From the NCBI RefSeq assembly GCF_010015445.1, contig NC_053118.1, forward strand, positions 21,131,937 through 21,195,936: a stretch of 64,000 nt of DNA, read 5' to 3'. The DNA comes from Perca fluviatilis. Taxonomy: Eukaryota; Chordata; Actinopteri; Perciformes; Percidae. Below the pieces are notes generated by a model that was given only the letters and a program-made list of their open reading frames with translations, did not search any database and was not told where the DNA came from. Positions 36,719 through 59,399 of the stretch are shown piece by piece. Numbering within the stretch: the stretch's first letter is position 1; the number at the start of each line of letters is the position of its first letter. The position numbers and the translations under genes are program-made.

Positions 36719-38455
36719 TCAAACACTTCGTGTCAAGATGTCCTTCATCTGCTTCACATTTATGCGAGTGAGAAGCACTTTCGTACCCAGGAAGTCCCGA
36801 CCGTGGAGCCTTTGAGCCTGCGCAGCAAGCTTTTGTGATTTAAACTGAACCACGGCCTCACCAATACCGTTGCCATCACTGTCGTGCAGTAAGGTGATAT
36901 TATCCTTCATCAGTTTGTATTTGCAGAAAAGTAATTTGATATTACTTTTCTGTACATCTGCAGGCATGTTTCTGATAAACAAGCATGTCTGAGCTGCTGG
37001 GTCCGGGTTCATGCTAGGTGCTTTTTCTGGAGTCTCAACTGGATTTGATTTCCTCTTTTGTTTTGGTTTCTTTTTTGTTTCTGTCTTCGGACACGGCTTA
37101 AGCCTCCTGAAATGGGTTTTGGCCATCATGTCTCTCATCATCATTTTAGTGATTGATGAGACCACAATGGCATCAGAGCCCACGTGGCAGCCGGTGAGAT
37201 TCGTTGCATAGTCGTAATCTTCAGTGCATTTAAAAATAAGAAAAGCAGTGTCTGTTCTGTTGCCTTCCTTGTCAAGTAGATGTAGTACATTTTTGTGTGC
37301 AATGTTTGGACATCCAAACAATTCTTTAATTTCTGTCTTGGTCATTGTTTTGGGTAGATTCTTGACCATGACAATGTACTCCATAGTTGGTGAGTCACTT
37401 TCAAGTCTTGGCTTTTTTGGTAATTTAGATGGCAGATCATGGTTGACAGATCGCCTCTTGAGCTGCAGTGCAGAAGTGTTTTTGTGGTTTTCCACAAGAG
37501 GGTTTTGCTTGGGTTTCACTCTCTCCCCAACATCAGATTTTCTGTGGTCTTTTTTCAAAAGACAATCTTGCAGCGCACTGGTCCACATCTTCTCAGTTGC
37601 TGGTCGTACCTCCACACAGATGGGGCCCAGGAACTGTTGGTTGAAGAGAAGGGCATCACATGCATCCTGCATGTTTGCAAACTTCACAAGGCAGGCGTGG
37701 CTACGTCCCAACTCAACATTCACTATGGCTTCCTGTACTGTCAAACCTTTGAAAAAATTGCAGATTATCTCTTTTGTAGTGGAGGCTGGCAGACCAAATA
37801 GCCTAACGTAGCCTGGCCTTGAGTCCAGAGTTTGCTTTGGTGTCCTCACCTCAGACGCAACTGTGCTGTCTGGTTTGGGTACATCAACTCCTGGCATTGC
37901 CTCATTGTTTTCTCTTTGAAGGGATGACTGTAGACCTTGCAGTACAGTATAAATCCCAAGAAGAAATGCAGCATTGGAATCAACTAAGTTTGCATTGGAA
38001 GGTTGTAGATTTGAAGTATTGGGATGAAGAGGCTGTAGCAGATTTGCAGTGTTGGAATCAAGAGGCCATACAGTAGGCGGTTGAAGATTTGCAGTATTGG
38101 GAGGACATGCATTCAAGGGTAGCACATTTGCATCTGAAGATGGCTGAGGTTTCTTCACAGTAGGCTGTCTGGGGGAGGGTTTCTTTCTCTTCTTTAACAA
38201 TGACTTTAGTTTGTGCTCCATCTCCTCCATGCTGCTTATGTGTAGAGTCACCTCAGACCCTTTAAGGAAATGTCCAGTGTACCGCATGGCAAGCTGGGCA
38301 TCTTTTTCAGTGGTGAATGCAATAAAAGCCTCTCTGAGACTTCCTCCCAAAATGTACACTCCCCCATCAGGAATGTGAAGGCGTTCAAAGAATGTCCGTA
38401 TATCTTCAATACCTGCCTTCACATCGAGGCCTTGCAATCGCAGGATTATGGTCAT
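36719..38455 (-). CDS. rbm12b: RNA-binding motif protein 12B, uninterrupted coding exon, 578 aa
   Basis: This RRM protein is recognised by its N-terminus (TIILRLQGLDVKAGIEDIR, then IPDGGVYILGG and EAFIAF), which matches the RBM12/RBM12B first RRM, and by its place next to tmem67. RRM-like domains lie at ~1-80, ~215-287 (YVRLFGLPASTTKEI), ~359-434 (YIVMVKNLPKTMTKTEI) and ~490-565 (CLFIRNMPADVQKSNI). Lys-rich linkers separate them. Residues ~120-165 carry a degenerate Asn/Pro/Leu repeat (NTANLQP, NTANLLQP, NTSNLQP). The start is the ATG at 38453-38455; the frame also opens at an upstream GTG, which is unlikely to be used. Human RBM12B is about 1000 aa and has more repeated RRM/charged sequence, so this copy is short. 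The whole ORF is one exon, with a spliced 5' leader. Its exact RNA targets are unknown. It is head-to-head with tmem67, as in human. Confidence 0.92.
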   Translation of the reverse strand: MTIILRLQGLDVKAGIEDIRTFFERLHIPDGGVYILGGSLREAFIAFTTEKDAQLAMRYTGHFLKGSEVTLHISSMEEMEHKLKSLLKKRKKPSPRQPTVKKPQPSSDANVLPLNACPPNTANLQPPTVWPLDSNTANLLQPLHPNTSNLQPSNANLVDSNAAFLLGIYTVLQGLQSSLQRENNEAMPGVDVPKPDSTVASEVRTPKQTLDSRPGYVRLFGLPASTTKEIICNFFKGLTVQEAIVNVELGRSHACLVKFANMQDACDALLFNQQFLGPICVEVRPATEKMWTSALQDCLLKKDHRKSDVGERVKPKQNPLVENHKNTSALQLKRRSVNHDLPSKLPKKPRLESDSPTMEYIVMVKNLPKTMTKTEIKELFGCPNIAHKNVLHLLDKEGNRTDTAFLIFKCTEDYDYATNLTGCHVGSDAIVVSSITKMMMRDMMAKTHFRRLKPCPKTETKKKPKQKRKSNPVETPEKAPSMNPDPAAQTCLFIRNMPADVQKSNIKLLFCKYKLMKDNITLLHDSDGNGIGEAVVQFKSQKLAAQAQRLHGRDFLGTKVLLTRINVKQMKDILTRSV

Positions 38456-38790
38456 TTTTTTCACACCAGGTCAGGTGATGTCTGCAAATTAAGACAACAA
38501 TGGTAAAAAAACAACAACAAATGCAACAAGTGCTGTATGTTGCGGTATTAACACGATATATTCAGCAAGGAAATACACACGTGCGTCATACACATACAGG
38601 AGTACACTGGTACTGAACGGAAAAGAGAACATGTTAAAAATAAAAATAATAAAAATGCGTGAAAAGCACACAAACACTCACCATACGTGGATACAATAGA
38701 TGATTGGTAACTTTCTTTGGCGAGCTTTGTCGTAGCTGTTGTCTTGTCTCAAGTTAGCCGTGATAATGTGCTGAAAAGTGGAAACCCCCT
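38456..38790 (-). other. rbm12b: rbm12b spliced 5' leader
   Basis: On the minus strand a strong donor (GTGAGT) ends a probable first exon at 38682. A TTTGCAG acceptor opens the coding exon at 38481, leaving a 26-nt leader before the ATG at 38455. The first-exon 5' end is not visible; it probably lies within about 38760-38800, where the sequence becomes GC-richer. Confidence 0.55.
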
Positions 38791-40489
38791 GCCTCTGCCT
38801 CCTCCCCGCTCAGCTCAGCTCCAGTCCAGAGTGCGCTTTTTTTTCTCCCTTTACGTTCATTGGCTCTGGAATGTGTTTGAGACGCATGGCCGCCACCTAC
38901 TGGGCTGGAGTGCGAGCTAGGCTACAGTCAGGACAAGTAAAGAGAGACGTCTACAGGTCACCATGGATACACCCAGGTTACACACTGCATTTAATATCGA
39001 TCCCTGCAGTAATGAGTAATGCATTATTATATATAGCTTGGACACATAATATAGCCTACTATCTCCTGTTTTTGACAGAAATTATATATTTGTTTTCATA
39101 CATTTTACTGTCTTTTGTTCACTGTGCTATTTGATTAAAACCATGTCCCACATATCGTTTCAGTTCCTGTAAATACATAAAACAAGCATTTGCCTCCACA
39201 AAAATTCGGTCTTCGACCAAAGATTTTTGATGCAAAAAATAAATCTTCCATCAGTAAAAAGTAGAGAGAACTCTTTCACCATAAAAAGCCACAAATCTTC
39301 AGCAAACTAATGACCACAATCATCAGCCAGAAAAGGACTATGGGTAAAATTATCCAAAACATTTAGCAATCTACAGAAAGCTAATTTTAAGTGGCCGTAG
39401 TCAGGCCCATATGGGTTGCTTTTCTCTGCAGAGGTTATTTTTTCTTCTTGCTCCCAACAGATACCACACACATTGATAGAAAAAAAAATCTGGCTTTGTA
39501 AGGCTTCTAATCACATTCTCTTCTACTAGGCTATATTCAGATAATTTCATTTAAATGTTTACATTTTAAAATCTTAGTTACTTGATCACTTAGGTATGTG
39601 TGTCTCTTGCTTGAAGGACTATGCAAACATACTCTGTCAAAAGGAAGTGAATAAGCTAAAGCTGCAGCTGTCGTTTCCTGCCAAAAGTCCCTTATGACTG
39701 ATGGCGGAAAAAAACTTAAATTAACCCAAAAGAGAATAAGCAGCTGTTTCATTACAAATCTTTCGACAGTTCGCCCATTAAAAAGTGTCCTCTTTCAAAT
39801 GTGTTTTTAGCCTCAACAAAGATTATATGTGTGTATATCTAAGATATATATATCTAATCATATTGTATGTGAATATATTTTTGCAACTTTTGCCTTAGCT
39901 TTTAAACAAAAAGTGATGAAAGAATTGATATCACACTAGGCCATATTAGAAGAATTTAGACTTAGAAAGTGGCTTTGTGTATCATAGGTTTGATTTACTG
40001 CGATTATATTTATTTGTTCTCATTCCTAACATAACACAGACATTAGTTTCCATAGTTTCTTGAAAAGGCCTAAACACAATGGCATGTGGGACCAGCATAT
40101 TAACGATTTATGACGCATCTACTGTGATAAAAACCTTTTCTAAATAAAGGTGATTATTTCGAATTAAACATAAACTTACAAATATCTATAAACTAATATT
40201 TTCTTGGTTTAAATATTTATTAATTTGAATATGTATAAAGAAAGAAACAATTCTGTGATGCACACATGAATTTGGTCGCAGCATCATGACGCTGTACCAG
40301 ACAGAAACTGTTGAACACAACAGACTCAGAGCACCTTTTTCAGACACTTCGTAAGGAAGACCACCACACCTTTTCACTGTCAGGGCTTTTAGGGAAAACA
40401 ACAGGCAATGTATATCACTATATTCTTACGTTTCTAAGAGAAATTGATTTAGTAAAGATAATTTAGTTTCCTTTGGTTGTGTTTTTTTT
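38791..40489. other. rbm12b / tmem67 head-to-head intergenic region
   Basis: AT-rich, with no gene seen. The two genes are divergent here as in human. Confidence 0.5.
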
Positions 40490-40577
40490 TCTTCCTGCAT
40501 TTATTTCTCGGTGGCGATAATGCACCTTTAAGGTGGTTTGCCAACCGCCAATAAAGCATAAAGAAGAAGAAGAAGTC
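40490..40577 (+). repeat. Retroposon 3'-end fragment with (AGA)n tail just before tmem67
   Basis: GGTTTGCCAACCGCCAATAA followed by a short A/T stretch and AGAAGAAGAAGAAG is the familiar 3' end of a teleost non-LTR retroposon or SINE. It ends 50 bp before the tmem67 ATG at 40628, so it lies in the 5' leader or core promoter of that gene. Confidence 0.55.
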
Positions 40578-40627
40578 ATGACGCTGAATGATTAGGATTG
40601 TGGGTAAAAGGAAGACCGTTGTTTACC

Positions 40628-51205
<10,578 letters not shown>

Positions 51206-51438
51206 AATTCCCTGCTAAGTAATTTGTAGTGTCGGTGTTGTTTGGTGGCATTCCTCTCAAAGATGTTTACTGTTCACAGCTTGTGCAGCTTTTTTGTACT
51301 TTTCTTTACATATACAGTATTTTCACTGCTGTTTCATGATGTACATATGATCATTTTTGATTTTGTAAGAGTTTGATGTTTTTATTGATTAAAATGTTTT
51401 GATATGAAGACAGTCTTCTTTTGTTTTGAGGTCATTTT

Positions 51439-51444
51439 AATAAA
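51439..51444 (+). terminator. tmem67: Polyadenylation signal, tmem67
   Basis: AATAAA about 235 bp after the tmem67 stop. A GATTAAA precedes it by ~50 bp. Confidence 0.6.
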
Positions 51445-51990
51445 ACACAATTCCTTCTCCAGATGTATTATGATACTCTTGGCATTCACATGATGATATC
51501 AATATCCCATTAAACCTATCCCTATAACATGTTTTGGTATATTAGGCCATAATGGACAATTTGCAAAACACTGTTTTATGGCAGCATTGGGTTTTTATTG
51601 ATTATTGCATTTTTTTATGGATTAGCCAGACAACAGACATTAGAATTAGAATTAGAAGAATAGATGGGAGACACATTCATCTCATGTCATTCTCATCATG
51701 TCATATTCTATCTCAGACTGCTCCATAAGATGAACACCCCCCCCCCCGTCCTGTCAAAATAAAGGCCGAAAATGCCCACAAAAATAAAGAATAGATGAGA
51801 TGCATTTCAGTGTTGCAGATTGCAGAGATAGGTTTTCACAGTAATACTGTAAAATTAACATCAACTTCTATCTCCTCAAATTATCTGCTTAATTGTGGTA
51901 TAATAAAAGCTGAGGCTCACCTCACCTCTGATGTTAAAAGGCTATTTTTTCAGATTTTAAAAGGCTCTTTCCGTGCGTGAAGGATTGACC

Positions 51991-52023
51991 TGACGTCATC
52001 GTGGCTTTCAGAGCTCAGCCAAT
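51991..52023 (+). promoter_or_regulatory. pdp1: pdp1 core promoter: CRE plus CCAAT box
   Basis: A perfect palindromic CRE (TGACGTCA, 51991-51998) and a CCAAT box in CAGCCAATCAG (52019-52023) lie 20 bp apart, about 65-130 bp before the first-exon donor. There is no TATA box nearby. CREB/ATF and NF-Y are the known binders of such sites. The spacing is typical of a TATA-less housekeeping promoter. Actual binding is inference. Confidence 0.5.
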
Positions 52024-52123
52024 CAGCGTTTACTTTGCAGTGAGGCGCTCCAGAATGATACAGACCGGAGGGGTCGGCGTCAAGTCATGAACTTCAGTAA
52101 CTTCTACAGACCCATCGGTTAAG
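52024..52123 (+). other. pdp1: pdp1 5' untranslated first exon (approximate start)
   Basis: A strong donor (TTAAG/gtgagt) ends the exon at 52123, and the next acceptor is CTGCAG at 53854. The start is unknown; it should lie shortly after the CCAAT box at 52019-52023. The exon contains a short uORF, ATG 52087 to TAA 52122. Confidence 0.55.
52087..52122 (+). CDS. Short upstream ORF (11 codons plus stop) in the pdp1 leader
   Basis: The ORF runs ATG AAC TTC ... GGT TAA and ends one base before the exon-1 splice donor. It lies wholly in the leader and precedes the main ATG by one intron. Whether it is translated is unknown. uORFs commonly reduce translation of the main frame. Confidence 0.3.
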   Translation: MNFSNFYRPIG

Positions 52124-53137
52124 GTGAGTCTGAATTTTGCTCTGCACTCACTTTTTGACAGTTGCGTCTACTAGCTTGCAGCTCGTGCCGTCATGTCTTA
52201 TGTGAGCAGACAATATGCAGTTTGACGATATTTGGTGGGTGTAACCCAGACACCACTAGCTATCATTAGCATGATTTTGGCTGCTCTCCCTGGTTGACTG
52301 ATGAACGTCGTATCTTGGAGAGCTAATCTATCTATCTGTTAATGTCATTTTCGTGACACAGTTTGGCAACCTGAGACTGATGTTCTGTGTTGCAAGTTCA
52401 GCTAGCTGCTCTGAGATTAGCTTACGGTTTTGTAGACTTGCTTTGCTGCTCTAGGGGAGGCTAGTGATGTCAACAAACATGGCAACTTTCTTGCAGAGCT
52501 CAGAGCTAGGACGGACGGGCCCAATTTGGTCTGTCTGACTCATACACAGTTTGAGTTTGGGAGGATGTTTGGCTACCCAGCTTACTCCAACATAGCGGGG
52601 TCAACCTGTAGGACATTTTCACTAAAACGTTTGAGTCACACGAGCTGCCACCACCTTTGCTGCTACGTCTTTCTCCAGAACCAGACTGACTCGAAGGAGT
52701 TCTAGCTTCGTTTTTTTTTAATTTTTTTTTTGGAGAAGAGAGCAAGGTTTGCACTTGAGCCAAACGCCAGTACGTGATTTGGTGGTGCTGTCTTCTAATA
52801 CTCATTTTCGTGAGACTTCAGGACAAAAAAGTAAACTGTGCTGAAAATTCAACATATAAAGTCAGCTACTGTAGCTGTATTATAATATCTCAGTATTATA
52901 ATATTATAATATTACCCTAGGTTTAATATTCCCACACTGAATGCAGTGCACACAAAGCAGGATGTTCGAGTAGGGTGTGTGCATGCATGGAATTTTGCTA
53001 AATGCATTTGCAGATTCCTTTTAGAAATGGACTCAATTCCCAGTTAATTATGTACACCTATTTAAAACCAATTAATCCTATTTTGTTATGAAGGTAATAA
53101 TAAAATTGTACAAGGGGCCTAATTAAATTTTTTATTT

Positions 53138-53255
53138 GTGGTGCTGTTGAACTATATTCCATTATACACTCTAGTGTTTCCTATTTGGCCTACCATCATT
53201 GATATAAATGGGGTGGACAAAATAAGTGTAACGCAATACAATTCAACAGCACCAC
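53138..53255. repeat. 118-bp imperfect palindrome (MITE-like) in pdp1 intron 1
   Basis: GTGGTGCTGTTGAACTATAT at the left is nearly complementary to the right end (ATACAATTCAACAGCACCAC). The ~29-bp arms match at about 24 positions. It is probably a short foldback transposon; the class is not determined. Confidence 0.55.
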
Positions 53256-53867
53256 AATGATCATAAAGTTCAACCTCTAAAACAGTTTCAACTAAAATTA
53301 AAAAATTACAACCTTCATGGAGGTAGGATCTATTGCAGGGCTCTTTTATTAGACTGCTTTCTTTAGCTAGGTTTACCTAATAACCTGGCAACTCTTACAT
53401 TTCCTATTAGATGTCTGTATTTCACCACATGGGAATGACATCAAGTTCTCCAGTACAAGTTCAAGCAACAACCTGTTTAAACCATTGATCTGAATTAAAG
53501 TTGTTCATAATATGTGAACGGTGACCAACAGGGATGGAGTTTAAAAAGGGATAATACCAAGATTGGACTGTAAAAAATATTAATATTTAAAGTGTGGTGG
53601 GTTGGTGGTGTTAGGTTATGTATTTAAACCTTGCTACTGTCAACCTGTCTCAACATTCTAAACGTTACTACATAATCTCTATCTGTTTTCACGATGTTTG
53701 CTTAATTGGGCAGAGAGACCACTCTGTTCCCTGCGGATGAATGCTTCTTGTTAAAAGTACATCCAGCTGTTGCTTTCTGAGCTCTGTATGTATGCCTCTT
53801 CAATGGGTCGGTGAACATCAGTGGTAACTATGGTGTTTGTGTATATGCCTGCAGTGCACCTTCAGCC

Positions 53868-56800
53868 ATGCCTGTGAGATCTCAGCTGCTCAGGGGTTTG
53901 CCTCATGCCAAGGTCTTGGCCTCCAGTCTGTTACCATGCCAACAACACCAGTCCCAGTTAGTACCCATTACTCACAGACCTGCCTCAAGACGGTCCTCTC
54001 ATATGTGGCAGAGCCACCAGCACTCAAGAAGTTACCAGACAACCTCAGTGCTCCGCAGCTACATCCTATCACCCCCGCAGGTCAACTCTATTCTGAAAGC
54101 CAACGAGTACAGCTTCAAGGTTTGTGGGGTCATTCATGCAAACAGAAAACGCGTCTGGCCATCTCAACATTTAAGTTTTCATCTTGTCATTTTTATATGT
54201 TGTGGTTCCAGGTGCCAGAGTTTGATGGAAAGAATGTGTCATCAGTGATGGGTTTCGAGAGTAATCAGCTGCCGGCTAACGCTCCTATAGAAGACCGTCG
54301 AAGTGCAGCCACATGCCTGCAGACGCGAGGAATGCTGCTGGGTGTGTTTGATGGCCATGCTGGCTGTGCCTGTGCACAGGTAAAGCTGACTCTGTTTTTC
54401 ATATGCTACTTATCATGATCATGTAGTGTTAGATGTATTGTTCTTTAGAGGATCCATTCATTGTTTAAAACTTTAAATGTCAGTAGTATCTGTAGTATCT
54501 CCTGTCCAGTGATGAGATGTTAGAACTCGCACATTTCAAATCATTTTACAACAAGATGACTTTATTTGTATTTTCCTTAGTCATTTCTATATACCCTGTT
54601 GCATTGACCTTTTTCCAACTGTCCTCCTCTCTGCCAGGCGCTGAGTGAACGGTTGTTTTACTACATAGCTGTGTCTCTGCTGCCCCACAACACACTGTGT
54701 GAGCTCGAGGCAGCTGTGGAGGCCGGCAGGGCCCTCAGTCCCATCCTGCAGTGGCACAAACACCCCAACGACTACTTCAGCAAGGAGGCTCAGACTCTTT
54801 ACTTCAACAGCCTCCGAACCTACTGGCAGGAGTTAATAGATCTCACCAGGTGAGATCCACAGCAGATGATCCACGACAAAGTCAAGACAACAGCACTTTG
54901 GCAAAAATGCATTCCTCTTCATTAACTACTGTAAGACCACTATGTTATCACAACTGGGGGTGCCGTCACTTAAGGCACTGGCAGAAAAACAGGACACTGC
55001 TGAAGAAAATTCTTGAGCTGTACAATGCTGTTTCAAAAGGGTATACATTGCAATCAGGTTTCTTGGCTTTTCCTAACTTATTTTTATCTCCATCTGTACC
55101 TTGTAGCAACACGCACACACCAACACTGGCCCATCTGTTGTTTTGCCAATAGTGCTGATGTCGGTATCTGTTCTCGACCTCTGGCATCCTTTCTATCCAC
55201 TTCACACATATTGCTCTCTCTCTGTTTTCAGCCCAGGCGAAGTTCCAGACACCCGTGAGGCCTTGTTGAATGCTTTCAAGAGGCTGGACAATGACATTTC
55301 CCTGGAGGCTCAGGTAGAAAATGTCTATGTTCTTAACGTCTAAAAGCATCTTGCAAAACAGTAGCAGCAGGGGAGGGGCAAAGCCGATCCGGCTTGTCAG
55401 GCTTATCCTGGCAATGTACTTTCGTTGAGCCAGACTACGGACTCTACTGTTATTGATCTTCATGTCTGAGTCAAATTGCAAGTCATTAAATTTGTTAGGA
55501 GTGCAGGACTTGTCTCACACATTAAGATACATATTGAATATCACCTTTGCCCCATGGCAGCAGTGCAAAAAATAAATTGGAGCATCCAAGTTTAAACTTT
55601 TATGGATTAAAGAGGAGCTCAGGTGTCATTCCCTCTCCACGTAATTTAAACCATGTACCATTTCCTGTCTGGATTCTTACATTGTTATTCTGCCATGCAG
55701 GTGGGGGACCCGAATGCTTTCTTGCACTACTGGGTCCTGAGAGTGGCCTTTTCTGGAGCAACGGCCTGCGTGGCTCACATCGATGGATCAGAACTGTAAG
55801 GAGAATAAATACATGCAAAGTGCATAACTAATTTTAAATAAACTGATATTTTCTCATTTCTGTTCCTAAAGATTTATAGCCAATTCAGGAGACGCTCGGG
55901 CAGTGTTGGGGGTGCAGGAGGCAGATGGTTCATTCAGCGCTCACACGCTCTCGAATGACCACAGCGCCCAGAATGAGGCGGAGGTGGCTCGGATACGAAG
56001 TGAACACCCTCCATCAGAGAGGAAGACAGTTATACGACAGGTAATACACCTACTAATTTGCTCTAAATGGTTGTTGTCGCAGCATTTATTAAAACCTCTT
56101 CCCCTCTTTCTGTGGTCCTCTTTATTCAGGACCGGTTGCTTGGCCTCCTCATGCCGTTACGTGCGTTTGGGGATGTAAAGTTCAAATGGAGTATTGATCT
56201 GCAGAAGTGTGTGTTAGAGTCTGGACCTGATCAGCTCCATGAAAACGAGCACACCAAGTTTATCCCTCCAAACTACCACACACCCCCCTACCTGACCGCC
56301 GAGCCTGAGATCACGTACCACAAACTGCGGCCACAGGATCGTTTCATGGTGAGAGAAGACAAATTCTCTCTGTATTTGTTTCCAAAATACAGTGATGCAT
56401 AACATCATTTCCAAAAGGAGATTACTACTCTGATAATCAGACTGAGTTACTATTTTGTTTCAACTTTTAAATAAATACCACACAAAATCAGCTGACAACC
56501 TGTACAGCTGTATTGATCTTATTCAAGTTTTCTGGAAAACAGTTTTCCCAACCATGGGGTATGAAAAGCCACGAATGGGTACAACATCAGACTTCTTTTT
56601 ATCACTGAATTAATCATCTGGAACCAGGCTAGGAGATTTCTACAAAATGCTACAATGATATTGATTTGGCCTCTCACTTCTAGATGGTAAACATTTAGTG
56701 CCCTGGATAATGACAACCATCGCTGAATCACAACTAATTAATTCTGATATCTTACCAAATTACAAAATAAAACTCTTGGCTGATAAATGGGCTTTTCATG

Positions 56801-57705
56801 CTGGTGTTATGTTATGCTTATCAAAGATGGTTTTCCAGAAAGAGACGGGCAACAATAAAAGAGAGCGGGCTGTGTCTTTTTTTTAAAACAAAATTACAAA
56901 AAACAGAGTGGTTTGAAATGAGAACTCTACGACCTCTGCAGACAAAGGCTGTGTTTGTGTAGAAATCATTTTTCGAAATGAGTTTTTAGTGGCAGTAATT
57001 CTCAAATTGGATATGAAGTGTTTTTGTCATGAAGCTCATTTACTGATCTCACTCTATTATTTTATTTTTATTTAATTACATTTATATAGCGCTTTTATCA
57101 TAGACACTCAAAGCGCTTTTGGGGGAGGGGGGGTGGGGACTGCTCTCTAACACCACTAATGTGTAGCACCCACCTGGGTGATGCACGGCAGCCATACAAC
57201 GCCTTACGACGCCAACACACATCAGCTCTAGCCATGACAGTGTGTGTGTGCGAGTGTGTGAGAAAATCTGATGTTATAATTGTGTTTGTTTCTGATTCCA
57301 ACTCTCCTCTGTGTGTGCCTGCAGGTGATTGGCTCTGACGGCCTCTGGGAGACGCTGCACAGACAGGAAGTGGTTCGTATTGTGGGGGAGTATTTAACAG
57401 GGGTGCACCAGCGCCAGCCCCTCAAAGTCGGAGGCTACAGGGTCACCCTGGGACAGATGCAGGAGCTGCTTGATGAGAGAAAGGCTCGCATGTCTTCGGC
57501 TTTCGAGGATCAGAACTCTGCGACCCACCTGATACGTCACGCGGTGGGAAACAACGAGTTTGGCACGGTTGACCACGAGAGGCTGTCAAAAATGCTGTCG
57601 CTGCCTGAAGAGCTGGCTCGCATGTACCGCGATGACATCACCATCATCATCGCTCAGTTCAACCCTCACGTGATTGGAGCACAGAGACAGGACGGGCAAT
57701 CCTGA
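53868..57705 (+). CDS. pdp1: pyruvate dehydrogenase phosphatase catalytic subunit 1, 8 coding exons, 525 aa
   Basis: This mitochondrial-matrix PP2C-family Ser/Thr phosphatase dephosphorylates and reactivates the E1-alpha subunit of the pyruvate dehydrogenase complex. Exons: 53868-54119, 54212-54379, 54638-54849, 55232-55313, 55701-55795, 55872-56040, 56130-56348, 57325-57705. Phases close to the TGA at 57703-57705. Residues 1-~70 are Arg/Ser/His-rich with no acidic residue, as in a mitochondrial transit peptide. PP2C motifs are in order: RRSAATCLQTRGMLLGVFDG followed by HAG (D131-GHAG), SGATACVAHID, ANSGDARAVLG, LSNDHSAQNE, AFGDVKFKW, SDGLWETLHRQ and RDDITIII, with the metal-binding Asp residues present. 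Human PDP1 is 537 aa. Synteny (tmem67-pdp1-cdh17) supports PDP1 rather than PDP2. The exon carrying the ATG starts at 53855; the leader exon lies near 52.0-52.1 kb. Confidence 0.96.
57062..57200. repeat. Interspersed repeat fragment before pdp1 exon 8
   Basis: ATTTATATAGCGCTTTTATC, followed by AAAGCGCTTTTGGGG and a GGCAGCCATAC word, is typical of a high-copy teleost repeat. It lies in pdp1 intron 7. Boundaries are approximate. Confidence 0.45.
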
Positions 57706-58852
57706 GCTGTACAAAAGCCATTCACTGGTGTTTTACTGAGGAGTACACACACTTGTGTAACGTCTACACAAAAGCACACTCTGTGGACAAACAGGCCATA
57801 TTAAGAAAATATCTGTTTGAAAGAGTTGTTTTAACATTATTTATGTAAAGAATTTGTATGTTTGTATGCCATACTAGAGAGGATCCTGTTCCCCGTGAAG
57901 TTCAGATCTTTGTTGGATCGAAGCCTCTTATATAAAATCCTATTTATGCTACAAATATCCTCTGGCAACGGTTTGACATTCCCGGCGTGGTTGATAAGAT
58001 GCTGTTACAAACTGATTATTGTGCCAAAAGATTCAACCTCCTCGTCTGCTGAAAGACTGAATCACTGAAATGATAGAGATTCCAAAGAGGGTGAAGGTAA
58101 AGATGCTACTGTCGATGCAGCACTGACTGGACCTGCATCTCTGAAATGGACTCTAACTGGGCTGTGTCATTCTAACACCAATGATAACCACAAATCAAAC
58201 AAGTTGAATAATAAAATAGACATTTCTTCATTCATAAGGGTCACAAGCCAAAAAGGGGGGGGGGGCGGGGGATGTTTTCATTTCAAATCTAATATGCTGA
58301 AGCAAAGAGCAAAACTAAATTGTACAAATATTTACAGACTGCACAGTCTAACAGGTTATGTACTGAAAGGAAGACATGCACTGCGCACCACTACAGGTAG
58401 ACTTAGAAGTAATAATTAAGTGAATTACTCTCCGTTTATACAATACAGCACCACAAGTCAGCCTGTATGTAAGCAGACTGAGTAAAATGAAGGTGTATAG
58501 TTTTTTTCCCAAGCTTTGTGGGGTTCAAAGGGACGCTTGTTAAAAGTTCGTCTCGCCTAATGTTTTTTTTTTTCTTCTTTCTGAAAAGGTCATTAGCAGT
58601 GTGGGTAACATGTTACAGTTTGGGTTTTTATTATTACTCATGACAGCAATGGTGAAAGCAGAAGCATTCTGCTAATACTCTCCAGTTAAACACTAATGAG
58701 GGGTCGTAGCTGTGTGTTCAAGTGTAATAGGCCCAAATGAATGAGCAGAATGTAAATTTGAAAGAAGCTGAATATTAAACGTTATTCTTTCAGCTTTTGC
58801 AGAATTGTAAATTGTAACTTATGTAGGTTACGTTTTGTATATGGAATGGTTT

Positions 58853-58858
58853 AATAAA
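58853..58858 (+). terminator. pdp1: Polyadenylation signal, pdp1
   Basis: AATAAA 1.15 kb after the stop, followed within 25 bp by a TGGTGGTGGTGTTGTTGTG GU-rich downstream element. This makes a 1.15-kb 3' UTR from 57706 plausible. Confidence 0.65.
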
Positions 58859-59399
58859 ACACTGAATACACATCACTTGGTGGTGGTGGTGTTGTTGTGT
58901 GTTTTGGTTGACACAGGCTGGCCGGCGGTGAACACACCGCCACACCCCTGAAAGCAGCAGGACGTCCTGCTAACCTACAACCACCTGGAAGGTCAGGGTG
59001 TGACGGTCACTGCAGCCTCGCCTGGCGAGTCGTCACTTCTCACTTCACATCAGTGAGTTCAATCAATGTTACGTGTGACAGCGACCAGTGGTGGAATGTA
59101 ACAAAGCACATTTACTCAAGTACTGTACTTACAAAATTAAAAGAACATTCTACTTGAGTATTTCTATTTTCTCCTACTTTATTCTCCTCAACTGCACTAC
59201 ATTTCAGCGGGAAATAGTTCTTTTCACTCCACAGTTTTAGTTAATAATTACTTTTCAGAATACGATTTTACAGTAACATTCAAACTGCCTAACCTTATAC
59301 ACAATTTGGGGCATAGGTGTAATTTACCGGGGGGGATGGTAACATTACAACGCCCCCTTATAATCAAAACTGGCCTCTGCAACTCCACCAAATGTCTTC

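Noticed and set aside
36719..38464. rbm12b start at the upstream GTG (38464)
   Set aside because: The ATG at 38455 is 9 nt downstream and matches the family's first residues; GTG starts are rare in vertebrates.
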